The position numbers and the translations under genes were made by a program. Source: Streptomyces sparsogenes (GTDB lineage: Bacteria; Actinomycetota; Actinomycetes; Streptomycetales; Streptomycetaceae). From it: a DNA stretch of 64,000 nt. Shown here piece after piece: positions 23,097 through 31,830 of this stretch. The stretch covers positions 1-64,000 of the forward strand of contig NZ_MAXF01000035.1 in the NCBI RefSeq assembly GCF_001704635.1, written 5' to 3'. The notes beneath the pieces are model-generated. The model searched no databases, had not been told where the DNA came from, and saw only the letters and a program-made list of their open reading frames with translations. Within the stretch, counting starts at the first letter, position 1. Every line of letters begins with the position of its first letter.

Positions 23097-23528
23097 TCAT
23101 CCGTCCTCCGCGTACCTGGCGAGCCCTTCCACCATGCGCCGCATGAAACGGGTCAGGTACCACCGCCAAAGGGGCCCGGACAGGGGAAGCTTGGGCGCGA
23201 ACCGTGCCGACCAGACGATGTCCGTGCCGCCTTCGCGTGGCTGGGCCAGTTCGACGGAACCCCGATAGAAACGGAACGGCCCGTTCACGTTCTCGTAGAC
23301 GAACCGCCTGTCGGTGACCAGCTCGACGATCCTCTCGTGCGAGACGGCCCGCCCGGTACGGAAGATCCTGGTGTCTCCGGCCTGCTGTGGATCGCCCGGA
23401 TCGCCGACCTCGACCTCAGCGGCGTCGATCGGCGACCACAGGGGCCACGTGCCCGCGCGAACCAGCGCTGAGTACACGACTTCGGGGTTCGCTCCCGAGT
23501 GCGCCGTCACGGAATAGGTGAACGTCAT
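23097..23528 (-). CDS. SRPBCC (START-like) family protein
   Basis: The 143-residue protein has the Bet v1/START-like pattern: opening strand FTYSVTAHSGANPEVVYSAL, TWPLWSPI, a string of beta strands, and a long C-terminal helix (LTRFMRRMVEGLARYAED). Members bind hydrophobic ligands in a cavity; some are polyketide cyclases, most have unknown roles. It lies 60 bp after the AraC regulator gene on the same strand. The ligand cannot be guessed. Confidence 0.82.
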   Translation of the reverse strand: MTFTYSVTAHSGANPEVVYSALVRAGTWPLWSPIDAAEVEVGDPGDPQQAGDTRIFRTGRAVSHERIVELVTDRRFVYENVNGPFRFYRGSVELAQPREGGTDIVWSARFAPKLPLSGPLWRWYLTRFMRRMVEGLARYAEDG

Positions 23529-23588
23529 CCCCCGAACGTAGGACGGCGAGGCCGTACGAGGACATGCGCCGGATTGCCCACCTGGCGA

Positions 23589-24467
23589 TCAGATCTTGCG
23601 GTAGACCGACGGCCGGACACCGACATGACGCAGGAACGCCGCCGACAAGGGGCCGGGACCGCTGAAGCCGCACCGCTGGGCGATCTGCTCGACCGTGAGG
23701 GTGGTCTCCGACAGCAGTCGTTGTGCCCGTTCGATGCGGAGACGGGTGAGAAACCGATGGGGCGTCTCGCCGGTGGCGTTTCGGAAGACGCGGACGAAGT
23801 GGTAGACGCTCAGGTGCACTTCGGACGCGATGTCGGCGAGGGTGAGCGGCTCGGCCAGGCGCTCCCGCATGATGGCCGCGCCTTTGCGGACGGCGGCGTG
23901 CTCCCTGCCCGGTACGCGTGGTTCCGCGCCCCGGGACAACAGGTGGATCGCGAGGAACGCCGCGGCGGACTCGGCATACAGGTCACCCGCCTCCCGCTGG
24001 GCCGGCAGCGACCGTACGAGGTGTTCGACCAACGGGTCGCCCGTGCCCAGTCCGGCGGACACCGCCTCGAAGTCGGGCTCCCGGCCGCCGAGCTGAGCCG
24101 CGGTCCGTTCGATGACAGCCCGCGGGAGGTGCACCTGGACCGTGGACAGGGGCGATGTCGCCGCGTAGCTGCGTACGGTCGACCGGCCCGGCACCATGAG
24201 TTCCAGCCGCCCGGCCGTCCAGCGGCGCTTGACCGACGACCCTCCGGAGCCGATCCGCATGACCGCTTGTCCGGCCGTGCACAGCACGAGATGCAGGTCG
24301 CGGGTTCCGGGTAACACCAGGTGCTCGACCGCCGGTGCGTGCACGAAACACTGCACGAGCAGCGATCGCCAGCGGGCGTCGTCCCAACTGCAGTAGTCAC
24401 GCCGTACGTACATCGCCATGTCAACGCCGGCGTACGGCGCCACATCGAAGTCGGGCGAGTCGAACAC
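23589..24467 (-). CDS. AraC-family transcriptional regulator
   Basis: The protein of about 292 residues has a C-terminal double helix-turn-helix of the AraC type: PLTLADIASEVHLSVYHFVR and TVEQIAQRCGFSGPGPLSAAF followed by RPSVYRK. The N-terminal cupin-like half (VLPGTRDLHLVLCTAGQAVM) probably senses a ligand. The start is uncertain: GTG 24467 is 10 nt from the SGNH hydrolase stop, and ATG 24419 is an alternative; neither has a good ribosome binding site. It is probably co-transcribed with the upstream hydrolase. Confidence 0.85.
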   Translation of the reverse strand: MFDSPDFDVAPYAGVDMAMYVRRDYCSWDDARWRSLLVQCFVHAPAVEHLVLPGTRDLHLVLCTAGQAVMRIGSGGSSVKRRWTAGRLELMVPGRSTVRSYAATSPLSTVQVHLPRAVIERTAAQLGGREPDFEAVSAGLGTGDPLVEHLVRSLPAQREAGDLYAESAAAFLAIHLLSRGAEPRVPGREHAAVRKGAAIMRERLAEPLTLADIASEVHLSVYHFVRVFRNATGETPHRFLTRLRIERAQRLLSETTLTVEQIAQRCGFSGPGPLSAAFLRHVGVRPSVYRKI

Positions 24468-24477
24468 GGCGGTCCGG

Positions 24478-25656
24478 TCAGCCGCTCGCGGTGGCGAAGG
24501 GGCCGCCGTCGCCGAACGCGAGCCGCCCGAAGTTCTCGCCGATGCGGCGGTGTCCCGCCTGATCGGGGTGGAGCCCGTCGGGCAGCGGGAATTCCGCGTG
24601 GTCCCCCTCGCCGTACAGCTCACGGCCGTCGAGGTAGTACAGGTTCGGGTCGTCGGCCGCCCGCTGCCCGACGATCCGGGCCAGCTCGTCACGGATGACA
24701 TTGAGGGTCAGGCGCCCGGCCGCCCGCTCGGCCGGATCGCCCGTCGCCTTGAACCGCAGGGTGCCACCGTCGAAGTCGGGTGCGAGCGGGCCCGGCGTGT
24801 CCTCCTGCACGGGGCACAGGATGGGCGACACGACCAGCAGCGGTGTCGTCGGATGCCCCTCGCGGATGGTGTCGAGGAAGCCGTGGACCGCCGGTCCGAA
24901 GGCGCGCAGCCGCATCACGTCGGCGTTGACGACATTGATGCCGACCTTGACGCTGATCAGGTCCGCGGGCGTGTCACGCATCGCGCGGGCGGTGAACGGG
25001 TCGAGCAGCGCGCTGCCGCCGAACCCCATGTTGACCAGCTCCACTCCGCCCTCGGCGGCTGCCAGGGCCGGCCAGATGGCCGTCGGGTGGGCGGCGTTCG
25101 AGCCGTGGCTGATGGAGCTCCCGTGGTGCAGCCACACCCTGCGGCCGCTGTCCGGCGCGGGCTCGACGGGGGCATCGGTGCGCAGGGCGATCAACTCGGT
25201 GATCTCCGTGTGCGGGAGCCAGATCTCGACGTCCTTGTCGCCTGCCGGGAGATCGGCGAACCGGGCGGTGCCGGCGGGCCCCTCCGACAGCTCGGAGGTC
25301 TGGGTGAACATGTCGGTGATCGTGCGCACATTGCCGCCGGCCACCGTGGCCTGGGCCGTGAGACGGCCGTCGACCAACAGGTCGTACACACCGTCCGGCG
25401 GGGCCGGGAAACCCCGGTAGACCCGCTTGGTGGGCAGCGTGTCCAGTTCGATCGCGGTGGCCCGGGTACGGAAGGCCAACCGCACCCCGGAGGGCTGGGC
25501 CTCGGCCACGGCCAGTTGGTCGTCGGGGATCTGCCGGCGCGCCCGGGCGGGCAGCCGATGCGGCAGCAGACCGTGCGCGGTCGCCTCCACATCGAGGAAA
25601 CCGCGCAGGAGACGCACGGTGACGGGTGTGGTGATCCAGTCGTGTTCGGTGCTCAT
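24478..25656 (-). CDS. SGNH/GDSL-family hydrolase
   Basis: The 392-residue protein has a beta-rich N-terminal domain (about 1-170) and a C-terminal SGNH hydrolase domain: block I GSSISHGSN with the nucleophile Ser, block II Gly in NMGFGGSAL, block III Asn in VGINVVN, and block V D-G-L-H with the catalytic Asp and His. It should be an esterase acting on acyl or acetyl esters, perhaps sugar-linked. No signal peptide is seen, so it is probably cytoplasmic. It lies between a TetR and an AraC gene on the same strand. Confidence 0.86.
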   Translation of the reverse strand: MSTEHDWITTPVTVRLLRGFLDVEATAHGLLPHRLPARARRQIPDDQLAVAEAQPSGVRLAFRTRATAIELDTLPTKRVYRGFPAPPDGVYDLLVDGRLTAQATVAGGNVRTITDMFTQTSELSEGPAGTARFADLPAGDKDVEIWLPHTEITELIALRTDAPVEPAPDSGRRVWLHHGSSISHGSNAAHPTAIWPALAAAEGGVELVNMGFGGSALLDPFTARAMRDTPADLISVKVGINVVNADVMRLRAFGPAVHGFLDTIREGHPTTPLLVVSPILCPVQEDTPGPLAPDFDGGTLRFKATGDPAERAAGRLTLNVIRDELARIVGQRAADDPNLYYLDGRELYGEGDHAEFPLPDGLHPDQAGHRRIGENFGRLAFGDGGPFATASG

Positions 25657-25690
25657 TGCCTCAACCTGTTGATCGGTGGTCCCGGATTGT

Positions 25691-26269
25691 TCATGTGTGC
25701 GAGGGGGTGGCCCGGTTCCGCAGCAGAGCGTCGAGCGAATCCACGATCCAGGCCCAGGATTCCCGCGCGTCGGGGGCGCTGTGCTCGAACCCTCCCGCCA
25801 GCTCCAGGCTCACGTAGCCGTGGAAGACGCTGCCCAGCATCCGCACCGCGTGCGTCTGGTCCGGCTCCGTCAGGTCGTAGCCGCGCAGGATCGCCCGCGT
25901 CATCTGGGCGTGCCGCACCCCCGCGCTGGCGGCCGCCGTCTCGGGGTCGAGCCGGAGCCGCGCGGCGGCGTAGCGACCGGGGTGCTCCCGGGCGTAGTCC
26001 CGGTAGGCGTCCGCGAAGGCGGCCAGGGCGTCCTTGCCCGCGCGCCCGGCCAGGCTGTCGGCGACCCGGTCGGCGAGCTCCTCCAGGGCGAACAGGGCGA
26101 TCCTGGTCTTGAGTTCCTGGGAGTTCTTCAGGTGCGAGTACAGGCTCGCGACCTTGACGTCGAACCGCCGGGCGAGCGCCGAGACGGTCACCTGGTCGAA
26201 ACCGACCTCGTCGGCCAGTTCCGCTCCCGCCAGGGTCAGCCGCTCCGGAGTCAGCCCTGCTCTCACCAT
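25691..26269 (-). CDS. TetR-family regulator
   Basis: This 192-residue repressor has the N-terminal TetR helix-turn-helix (VTVSALARRFDVKVASLYSHL) and a C-terminal domain like TetR_C_33/WHG types (HGYVSLELAGGFEH). AAGGAG 7 nt upstream fixes the ATG. A 15-bp palindrome 38 bp upstream is probably its own operator. It precedes the SGNH hydrolase gene by 34 bp and likely controls it as well. Confidence 0.9.
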   Translation of the reverse strand: MVRAGLTPERLTLAGAELADEVGFDQVTVSALARRFDVKVASLYSHLKNSQELKTRIALFALEELADRVADSLAGRAGKDALAAFADAYRDYAREHPGRYAAARLRLDPETAAASAGVRHAQMTRAILRGYDLTEPDQTHAVRMLGSVFHGYVSLELAGGFEHSAPDARESWAWIVDSLDALLRNRATPSHT

Positions 26270-26307
26270 AACCACTCTCCTTCTTGCCTACAACCATACA
26301 GTATCTG

Positions 26308-26322
26308 CCTAAAGCCTTTAGG
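26308..26322. promoter_or_regulatory. 15-bp palindrome, likely TetR operator
   Basis: CCTAAAG-C-CTTTAGG has perfect 7-bp arms and lies just upstream of the TetR gene in locally AT-rich DNA. The position and symmetry are typical of an autoregulatory TetR site. Confidence 0.6.
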
Positions 26323-26325
26323 TAT

Positions 26326-26346
26326 CGGAGGTTCCCCGCCACCTGA
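26326..26346 (+). pseudogene. Relic of a DUF397 gene 3' end
   Basis: Sequence ending GTTCCCCGCCACCTGA is identical over 16 nt to the end of the DUF397 gene at 22816-23037 (codons F-P-A-T-stop). The next 30 nt, up to the start of a terminator-like hairpin, are also close to the DNA after that gene. No other part of the gene is present, so this is a leftover. Confidence 0.6.
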
Positions 26347-26370
26347 TCCGCACCCCAACCGGCAAGCGAA

Positions 26371-26391
26371 CGGCCCCCTCACCGGGGGCCG
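26371..26391 (+). terminator. Orphan terminator hairpin after the DUF397 relic
   Basis: CGGCCCCC and GGGGGCCG form an 8-bp stem with a 5-nt loop, then ATTCTGTGATCTTTT with a T-run. No intact gene ends here on either strand, which fits its being the terminator of the lost DUF397 copy. Confidence 0.7.
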
Positions 26392-26474
26392 ATTCTGTGA
26401 TCTTTTCCTTGCCTCCGTCCGTGCCCCAGGCATAGCCTCCGGGCACAACAACCGTAATTCGGAAGGCAGTTCCC

Positions 26475-27488
26475 ATGCGTACAGCAGTCATCACCGCGGC
26501 AGGCGAGGTGGACGTCAGAGAGATACCTGTGCCGGACGTGGGCGACTCGGAGGTGCTGGTACGCATCGCCGCGTGCGGGGTGTGCACCATGGAGGCCAAC
26601 CTGTACGCCGGGCGCATGCCCGTCTACCCCTCCGCCGCCGGTCATGAGATCGCCGGGTGGGTGGAGCGGGTGGGCGAGAAGGCCGCCGGGCTTGAGGACA
26701 TGCCGGAGGTCGGGTCGCTGGTGACCATCGACGGGCTGCCCCGCTGCGGCACCTGCCGCAGTTGCCGGGCCGGGCAGTCGGCGATCTGCGTGGCGCTCCA
26801 GGGGAACGTGCGCGAGGACGGCGCGATCACCATGGGCGAGGGGCTGGCCGACTACATCAAGGTGCACGCCTCGCGCGTGTGGTCGGTGGGCGACACCGAC
26901 CCGGCGGTGGCCGCGATGGGCGAGCCGCTGGCCTGCGTGGTGCACTCGCTGCGGCGGGGTGGCTTCCGGGCCGGGGACCGGGTCACGGTGATCGGCGCCG
27001 GGTACATGGGCCATCTGCACCTGGCCGTGACCAAGCAGCTCCAGGCGCGCAGCGTGGCCGTGGTGGAGCAGGACGAGCAGCGGCTCGCCGCCATCGCGGC
27101 GGCGGGGGCGGACACGGCCGTCGCGCCCGGGGACATCGGGCAACTCCCCCAGGCGGACGTGGTGTTCGTGACCATCGCGTCCCGGGAGTCCATCGCCCTG
27201 GCGCTGGCCGCGGTGGCGGACGGCGGCCGGATCGTGCTGTACGGCGGCTCCGACGGGCCGCCGGCCGAGCTGCCCGGCTACGAGGTGCACCGCCGCCAGC
27301 TGACGGTCACCGGCTCCTTCAGCCATGAGCCGGAGGACTGGCGGGCGGCGGCGGAGCTGCTGCGCGGGGGCGCGCTGAACGGGCGGCTGGAGACGCTGGT
27401 CACCGCGCGGTACGCGCTGGACGAGGTCGAGAAGGCGCTGAAGCAGGCCGCGGAGACGCCCGTGTACCGGGTCGTCGTGACGCCGTAG
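26475..27488 (+). CDS. Zinc-dependent medium-chain alcohol dehydrogenase
   Basis: The 337-residue MDR-family oxidoreductase has catalytic zinc ligands in ACGVC and GHE, structural zinc cysteines in RCGTCRSCRAGQSAIC, and the NAD(P) loop GAGYMG. It should oxidise or reduce a polyol, sugar or alcohol. CGGAAGG precedes the ATG. It heads a rightward run with a luciferase-like oxidoreductase and an MFS transporter, which suggests a small catabolic or detoxifying pathway. The substrate is unknown. Confidence 0.9.
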   Translation: MRTAVITAAGEVDVREIPVPDVGDSEVLVRIAACGVCTMEANLYAGRMPVYPSAAGHEIAGWVERVGEKAAGLEDMPEVGSLVTIDGLPRCGTCRSCRAGQSAICVALQGNVREDGAITMGEGLADYIKVHASRVWSVGDTDPAVAAMGEPLACVVHSLRRGGFRAGDRVTVIGAGYMGHLHLAVTKQLQARSVAVVEQDEQRLAAIAAAGADTAVAPGDIGQLPQADVVFVTIASRESIALALAAVADGGRIVLYGGSDGPPAELPGYEVHRRQLTVTGSFSHEPEDWRAAAELLRGGALNGRLETLVTARYALDEVEKALKQAAETPVYRVVVTP

Positions 27489-27550
27489 CCGCGCGGGCGG
27501 CATTTCCCACCGCGTTTCCACCACTCCCGAGAGACGGAAAGAGGACCACC

Positions 27551-28360
27551 GTGTCCCCGCACGACACCACCCTGCACGTCGGTGTGCAGCTGCACCCCCA
27601 GCACACCGACCTCAACCAACTGCGCACCGCCTGGCGCGAGGCCGACGACATGGGCGTCGACTCGATCTGGACCTGGGACCACTTCCTGCCGCACCACGGC
27701 GACCCGGCGGGCCGCCACTACGAGTGCTGGTCGCTGCTGTCCGCGATGGCGGTGGAGACCAGCCGGGCCACCATCGGCCCGCTGGTGAGCTGCACCGCGT
27801 TCCGCAATCCGCATGTGCTCGCCGACATGGCCCGCACCGTCGACCAGCTCAGCGGGGGGCGGCTGGTCCTGGGGCTCGGCGCCGGGTGGTTCGAGGCGGA
27901 GCACCTGGAGTACGGCATCCCGTTCCCGGGCCCGGCCGCGCGCCTGGACGCGTTCGAAGCGGCGATCACGGCGGTCAAGGAGCGGCTGGGCAAGCTCAAC
28001 CCGGGGCCCGCGGGACCGCTCCCCCTGCTGATCGGCGGGGCCGGGCGGCGGCGCACCCTGGAGCTGGTGGCCCGCGAGGCCGACTGGTGGAACTGGTACG
28101 GCTGGGCATCCGAGGACCCGGTCGCCGACTTCCGCGAGCTGAACGGCGTGCTGGACCAGTGGTGCGAGCGCGTGGGCCGCGACCCGGGCGAGGTGGCCCG
28201 TACGGTCATGGTCAACCCGGACCAGCTGCCGCTCGTGGAGGGCTTCGCCGAGGCCGGCGCGGTCCACGTGGTGCTGTCCCTGGCCGCGCCGTACGACCTG
28301 CGGCAGGTGGAGGAGCTGCTCAAGGTGCGCGAGGCGCTGGGCGCCGGGCGGGCTTCTTGA
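27551..28360 (+). CDS. LLM-class F420-dependent oxidoreductase
   Basis: The 269-residue luciferase-like TIM barrel has typical segments DSIWTWDHFLPH, RATIGPLVSCTAFRNPHVLADMARTVDQLSGGRL and LGAGW. This type usually binds F420H2 rather than FMN in actinobacteria. GAGGA stands before the GTG start. Its stop overlaps the TTG start of the MFS gene (TTGA), so the two are coupled. It reduces or oxidises an unknown small molecule, possibly the one handled by the alcohol dehydrogenase upstream. Confidence 0.88.
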   Translation: MSPHDTTLHVGVQLHPQHTDLNQLRTAWREADDMGVDSIWTWDHFLPHHGDPAGRHYECWSLLSAMAVETSRATIGPLVSCTAFRNPHVLADMARTVDQLSGGRLVLGLGAGWFEAEHLEYGIPFPGPAARLDAFEAAITAVKERLGKLNPGPAGPLPLLIGGAGRRRTLELVAREADWWNWYGWASEDPVADFRELNGVLDQWCERVGRDPGEVARTVMVNPDQLPLVEGFAEAGAVHVVLSLAAPYDLRQVEELLKVREALGAGRAS

Positions 28361-29604
28361 CGGCTGACGCCGCGCCGCCCCGGGAGGCGCTGGGGCGGCG
28401 CTTCCGCCTGCTCATGGGCTGTCTGCTGCTGTCCACCCTCGGCAACGGCCTGTGCTTCCCGTTCACCGCCATCTACGTCAGCGAGCTGCTCGGGCTCGGC
28501 TCCCGGGCCGCGGGCGGCTACTTCATCGCGATGGCGGCGGCCAGCTTCGCGGCCGCGCTGTTCGGCGGGCCGCTGGCGGACCGGGCGGGGCCGCACCGGG
28601 TGGGCGCGCTGGGGGCCGCGGCGCTGGCGGTGGGGTACGGGATGCTGGCCCCGGCCGGCCAGGTGGCCCTGGTGCTGCTGTCGGGCGCGTGCGTCGGGGT
28701 GGGCTTCGGCCTGTTCTACGCGTCGATCGTGGGCGTCGTGGACGCCGCGGTCCCGGAGAGCGGGCGGCGTACGGCCTTCTCCGTCCGGCACATCGTGAAC
28801 AACGTGGGCATCGGGGCCGGCTCGGTCGTCGCCGGGCTGGCGCTGACCGGGGCACAGGCCCCGGTCGGGACGCTGCGCTGGCTGTATGTGGCCAACGCGG
28901 CGGCCGCGGTCCCGCTGATGGCGGTGATCTGGGCCCTGCGGCCCAGGGGCGAGGCCGCGCGGGGCGGCGAGAAGAGCGAGGAGGCCGGCGGGCCGACGTA
29001 CCGGACGCTGCTGCGCGGCCGCCCGATGGCGCTGCTCGTACTGGCCCAGGCGCTGTTCGCGATCGTCGGCTTCACCCAGATCGAGGCCACCGTGCCGCTG
29101 CTGCTGCACGACCACATGGGCGTCACGCTGGGATGGGTGTCCGCGGTGGTGGCGGCCAACTCGTTCGCGCTGGTGGCGTTGCAGCCGCTACTGCGGCGGC
29201 GGCTGGAGCGGCTGCCGGAGACGGTGGCGCTGGCCGCCGGCCCGGTGCTGTGGGTGGCGGCGTTCGGCTGCGGTCTCGGCGCCGTACTGGCCGGGGACAC
29301 GCTCTCGTCCGTGGTCCGGTACGGGCTGCTGCTGGCCTTCGCGGTGGTGTTCGCGGCGGGCGAGCTGATGTACTCCTCGGCCTTCTACCCGCTGCTGCTG
29401 CGCTGGTCGGGCGAGGCGGCCGTGGGCCGGGCGAGCGCCCTGGCGTCGCTGGCGTGGAACCTGGGCACGGCCTCCGGGCCGCCGCTCGGGCTGCTGGTGC
29501 TCGCGCACGCCTCGGCCACGGGCAGCTGGGTCGCGCTCGCGGTGGGCGCGGCGGCGGCGTTCGCGGTGGCGGGCGCGCTGCACCGCCGGGCGGCGGGCGG
29601 ATGA
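28357..29604 (+). CDS. MFS transporter (12 TM)
   Basis: The 415-residue major facilitator protein has about twelve hydrophobic segments, the loop 2-3 motif FGGPLADRAGPHRVG and FSVRHIVNNVGIGAGSV in the middle. The TTG start overlaps the preceding stop (TTGA). The next possible starts are inside TM1, so TTG is preferred although no clear ribosome binding site is seen. Coupling to the F420-type oxidoreductase suggests transport of that enzyme's substrate or product. Confidence 0.85.
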   Translation: MTADAAPPREALGRRFRLLMGCLLLSTLGNGLCFPFTAIYVSELLGLGSRAAGGYFIAMAAASFAAALFGGPLADRAGPHRVGALGAAALAVGYGMLAPAGQVALVLLSGACVGVGFGLFYASIVGVVDAAVPESGRRTAFSVRHIVNNVGIGAGSVVAGLALTGAQAPVGTLRWLYVANAAAAVPLMAVIWALRPRGEAARGGEKSEEAGGPTYRTLLRGRPMALLVLAQALFAIVGFTQIEATVPLLLHDHMGVTLGWVSAVVAANSFALVALQPLLRRRLERLPETVALAAGPVLWVAAFGCGLGAVLAGDTLSSVVRYGLLLAFAVVFAAGELMYSSAFYPLLLRWSGEAAVGRASALASLAWNLGTASGPPLGLLVLAHASATGSWVALAVGAAAAFAVAGALHRRAAGG

Positions 29605-29661
29605 GCCCCGCCGCCCGGGCGCGCGTGAGGCCGGGTTGAGGTCGGCTACGGCCGAAGCCCG

Positions 29662-30711
29662 CTACGACTTGGGCAGGTAGTCGTTGGAGTACGCCTCTTC
29701 CGGGGTGACCGTCTTCTCCAGCAGGCCCTGGTCGTACATGAAGTCGGCCATGCGGCTCCAGCTCTGCGCGTCATTGGTGCCCAGCTCGCCCGCGTCGTTC
29801 TGCATCATGGGCGTGGTGGCCTTGAGCACCGCGAGCGCGTTCTTCTGCCGCTTGGCGTCCTTCAGCCCGGGGACGTATTTCTCACTCAGCTTGACGGTGT
29901 CCTCGGGGTGGTCGATGGCGTACTGAAGTCCGCGCAGAGAGGCGTCGACGAACTTCTTCATGTCGTCGCCGCGCTTTTTCAGCGTCTTCTCCTGGACGCC
30001 GATTCCGACGCCGACCAGCGGGTCTCCCTTGTCGCCTCCGTCGAGGGTAAGGGCGCGGACCTCCTGGCCGGCTTCTTCGAAGGCGACGGCGTCATTGTTC
30101 AGGTAACCCATCACGCCTTCGACCTTTTTGCCGGTCAGCGCCGCCTGCTGGGTGAAGCCGATGTTCTTCACGTTGGCGTCCTTGACGGACAGGCCGCCTT
30201 CTTTCAGCAGCGCCAGCAGGCCGAAATAGGTCTCCCCATACGGGCCCGGGGTACCGATCGTGCGGCCCTTCAGGTCCGTGGGCTTCTTGATGTCGGATTC
30301 CTTGGGGACGATGAGACCCACCGGGTATTTCTGATAAAAGGTGGCGATGTCCACGAGGGGGACATTCTTGGCGCGGGCCTGGAGCATCTCGTCCCCGCCC
30401 GCGTAGACCACGTCTTCCTTGCCCGACTTCAGGGCGCCGAAGAGGTCCTCGGCGGCGCCGTGGTGGCGCAGGTCGACGTTCAGCCCGGCGTCCTCGTAGT
30501 AGCCCTTCTCGGCCGCCACGTAGAACGGGGCGAACTGGATGTTGGGCGTGTAGGTCAGCCCGACCGTGATCTTGTCTCCGCCCTTGCCCCCCGCGTCCTC
30601 CGGCTTCTCGGCGCACGAGGTCAGGGTGGCCACGGCCACCACCGACGCGAGAGCCGCCCCCGTGACCTGGTGTCTCCGGGTGTGCCTCGTGGACGTCCTT
30701 ACCAAACGCAC
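29662..30711 (-). CDS. ABC transporter substrate-binding lipoprotein (ThiY/NMT1-like)
   Basis: The 349-residue protein has a lipoprotein signal peptide with lipobox L-T-S-C and a NMT1/THI5-type periplasmic-binding fold (VGLTYTPNIQFAPFYVAAEKGYY, VPLVDIATFYQKYPVGL, GRTIGTPGPYGETYFGLLALL). This family binds pyrimidine thiamine precursors or sulfonates. GAGGAG lies before the GTG start. The permease gene lies just upstream, but no ATPase gene is near. It probably imports hydroxymethylpyrimidine-like compounds. Confidence 0.88.
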   Translation of the reverse strand: MRLVRTSTRHTRRHQVTGAALASVVAVATLTSCAEKPEDAGGKGGDKITVGLTYTPNIQFAPFYVAAEKGYYEDAGLNVDLRHHGAAEDLFGALKSGKEDVVYAGGDEMLQARAKNVPLVDIATFYQKYPVGLIVPKESDIKKPTDLKGRTIGTPGPYGETYFGLLALLKEGGLSVKDANVKNIGFTQQAALTGKKVEGVMGYLNNDAVAFEEAGQEVRALTLDGGDKGDPLVGVGIGVQEKTLKKRGDDMKKFVDASLRGLQYAIDHPEDTVKLSEKYVPGLKDAKRQKNALAVLKATTPMMQNDAGELGTNDAQSWSRMADFMYDQGLLEKTVTPEEAYSNDYLPKS

Positions 30712-30742
30712 GTACTTCTCCTCAGTGAGTGGAAGGTGTCGG

Positions 30743-31681
30743 TCAGCGCTGTACGAGCCGCTCCACCAGGCGGATCACGCCATAGAAGCAAGCGGCGAGA
30801 AGTGCGAGCATGACGAGCGTCGAGAAGAGCCCGATGGTGTCGGCCTCCTGCCGCTGGACCGACAGGAGCTGTCCGAGCCCCTCGCCGCCCATGACGAACT
30901 CGCCGACCACCGCGCCGGTGATGGACAGGGTGAAGCCGTTGCGCACCCCCGTGAGGATGCTGGGCAGCGCGAGCGGCAGCTCGATGTACCACAGCATCCC
31001 CCACCACCCCACGCCGTCCACGCGCGCCGCCCCCATCACATCGGGGTCCAGCGAGCGCAGGCCCAGCACGGTGTTCACCAGGATGGGGAAGAAGACCAGC
31101 AGCGCGCACAGCATGGCGAAGGGCAGCAGCCCGTAGCCGAACCAGAGCGCGAACAGCGGGGCCAGCGCCACCGCGGGCACCGCCTGCGACGCGGCCAGGT
31201 ACGGCTGGAGCGCCGAGGCCGCGAGGTCGCTGCGGGCGATCAGATAGCCCAGCGGCAGGGCCACCCCGAGCCCCATGCCGCTGCCCGCGAGCGCCTCCCA
31301 CACCGTCTGCTTGGTGTACCGGAGCAGATCGCCGTGCAGCAGCTCGTCGACGAAATGTCTCGCGATGTCGAACGGCGCCGGGAGATAGAACGTGTCCACC
31401 GCGCCGGTCCGGACGGCGAGGTCCCACACGATGAGCAGGGCCAGCCCGAATACGAGCGGCGGGAGCACCCCGCGGTACACCGATCCGGCCGCGTTCCTCC
31501 GAACTCGGCGCCCTTGCGCCCCCTTGGGGCTTTGACTTCCGCGGCCCGTGTGCGCTGTCTTTCCACCGTTCTCCCCGGACTTTCGTACCTGTCCGGGCCG
31601 GGGTGAATGCGGCGGGGCCGTCCCCGGTCCGCCACTGGCGCCCGCCGTGGCGGTCGCACCCCTTCCGCGCCCCTGCGTCAT
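30743..31681 (-). CDS. ABC transporter permease (ThiX/SsuC-like)
   Basis: The 312-residue protein has a disordered, basic N-terminal part (about 70 residues) followed by six hydrophobic helices and the permease EAA loop (AARVDGVGWWGMLWYIELPLALPSILTGVR). It belongs with the binding protein 31 bp downstream. AAGGGG is 8 nt before the chosen ATG; an in-frame upstream ATG at 31738 has none. The ATPase subunit is missing from the neighbourhood and may be shared with another system. Confidence 0.88.
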   Translation of the reverse strand: MTQGRGRGATATAGASGGPGTAPPHSPRPGQVRKSGENGGKTAHTGRGSQSPKGAQGRRVRRNAAGSVYRGVLPPLVFGLALLIVWDLAVRTGAVDTFYLPAPFDIARHFVDELLHGDLLRYTKQTVWEALAGSGMGLGVALPLGYLIARSDLAASALQPYLAASQAVPAVALAPLFALWFGYGLLPFAMLCALLVFFPILVNTVLGLRSLDPDVMGAARVDGVGWWGMLWYIELPLALPSILTGVRNGFTLSITGAVVGEFVMGGEGLGQLLSVQRQEADTIGLFSTLVMLALLAACFYGVIRLVERLVQR

Positions 31682-31830
31682 CCCCAAATCCCCTTGTATT
31701 ACCGGCTGTTGCCGGATCTCCGGCACGCCCGCGTGCAACCTATCGCCAGGCCGCTCAGGATCACAATGCGATCGGGAAAAAGGAAATCACGCCGTCATCC
31801 GGAGGATCTTGGCGCCCCTCGGGTCCGACT

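Noticed and set aside
23018-26391. The repeated DUF397 tails as terminal repeats of an insertion sequence or transposon
   Set aside because: They are direct, imperfect and coding-derived, and no transposase lies between them; duplication or recombination explains them better.
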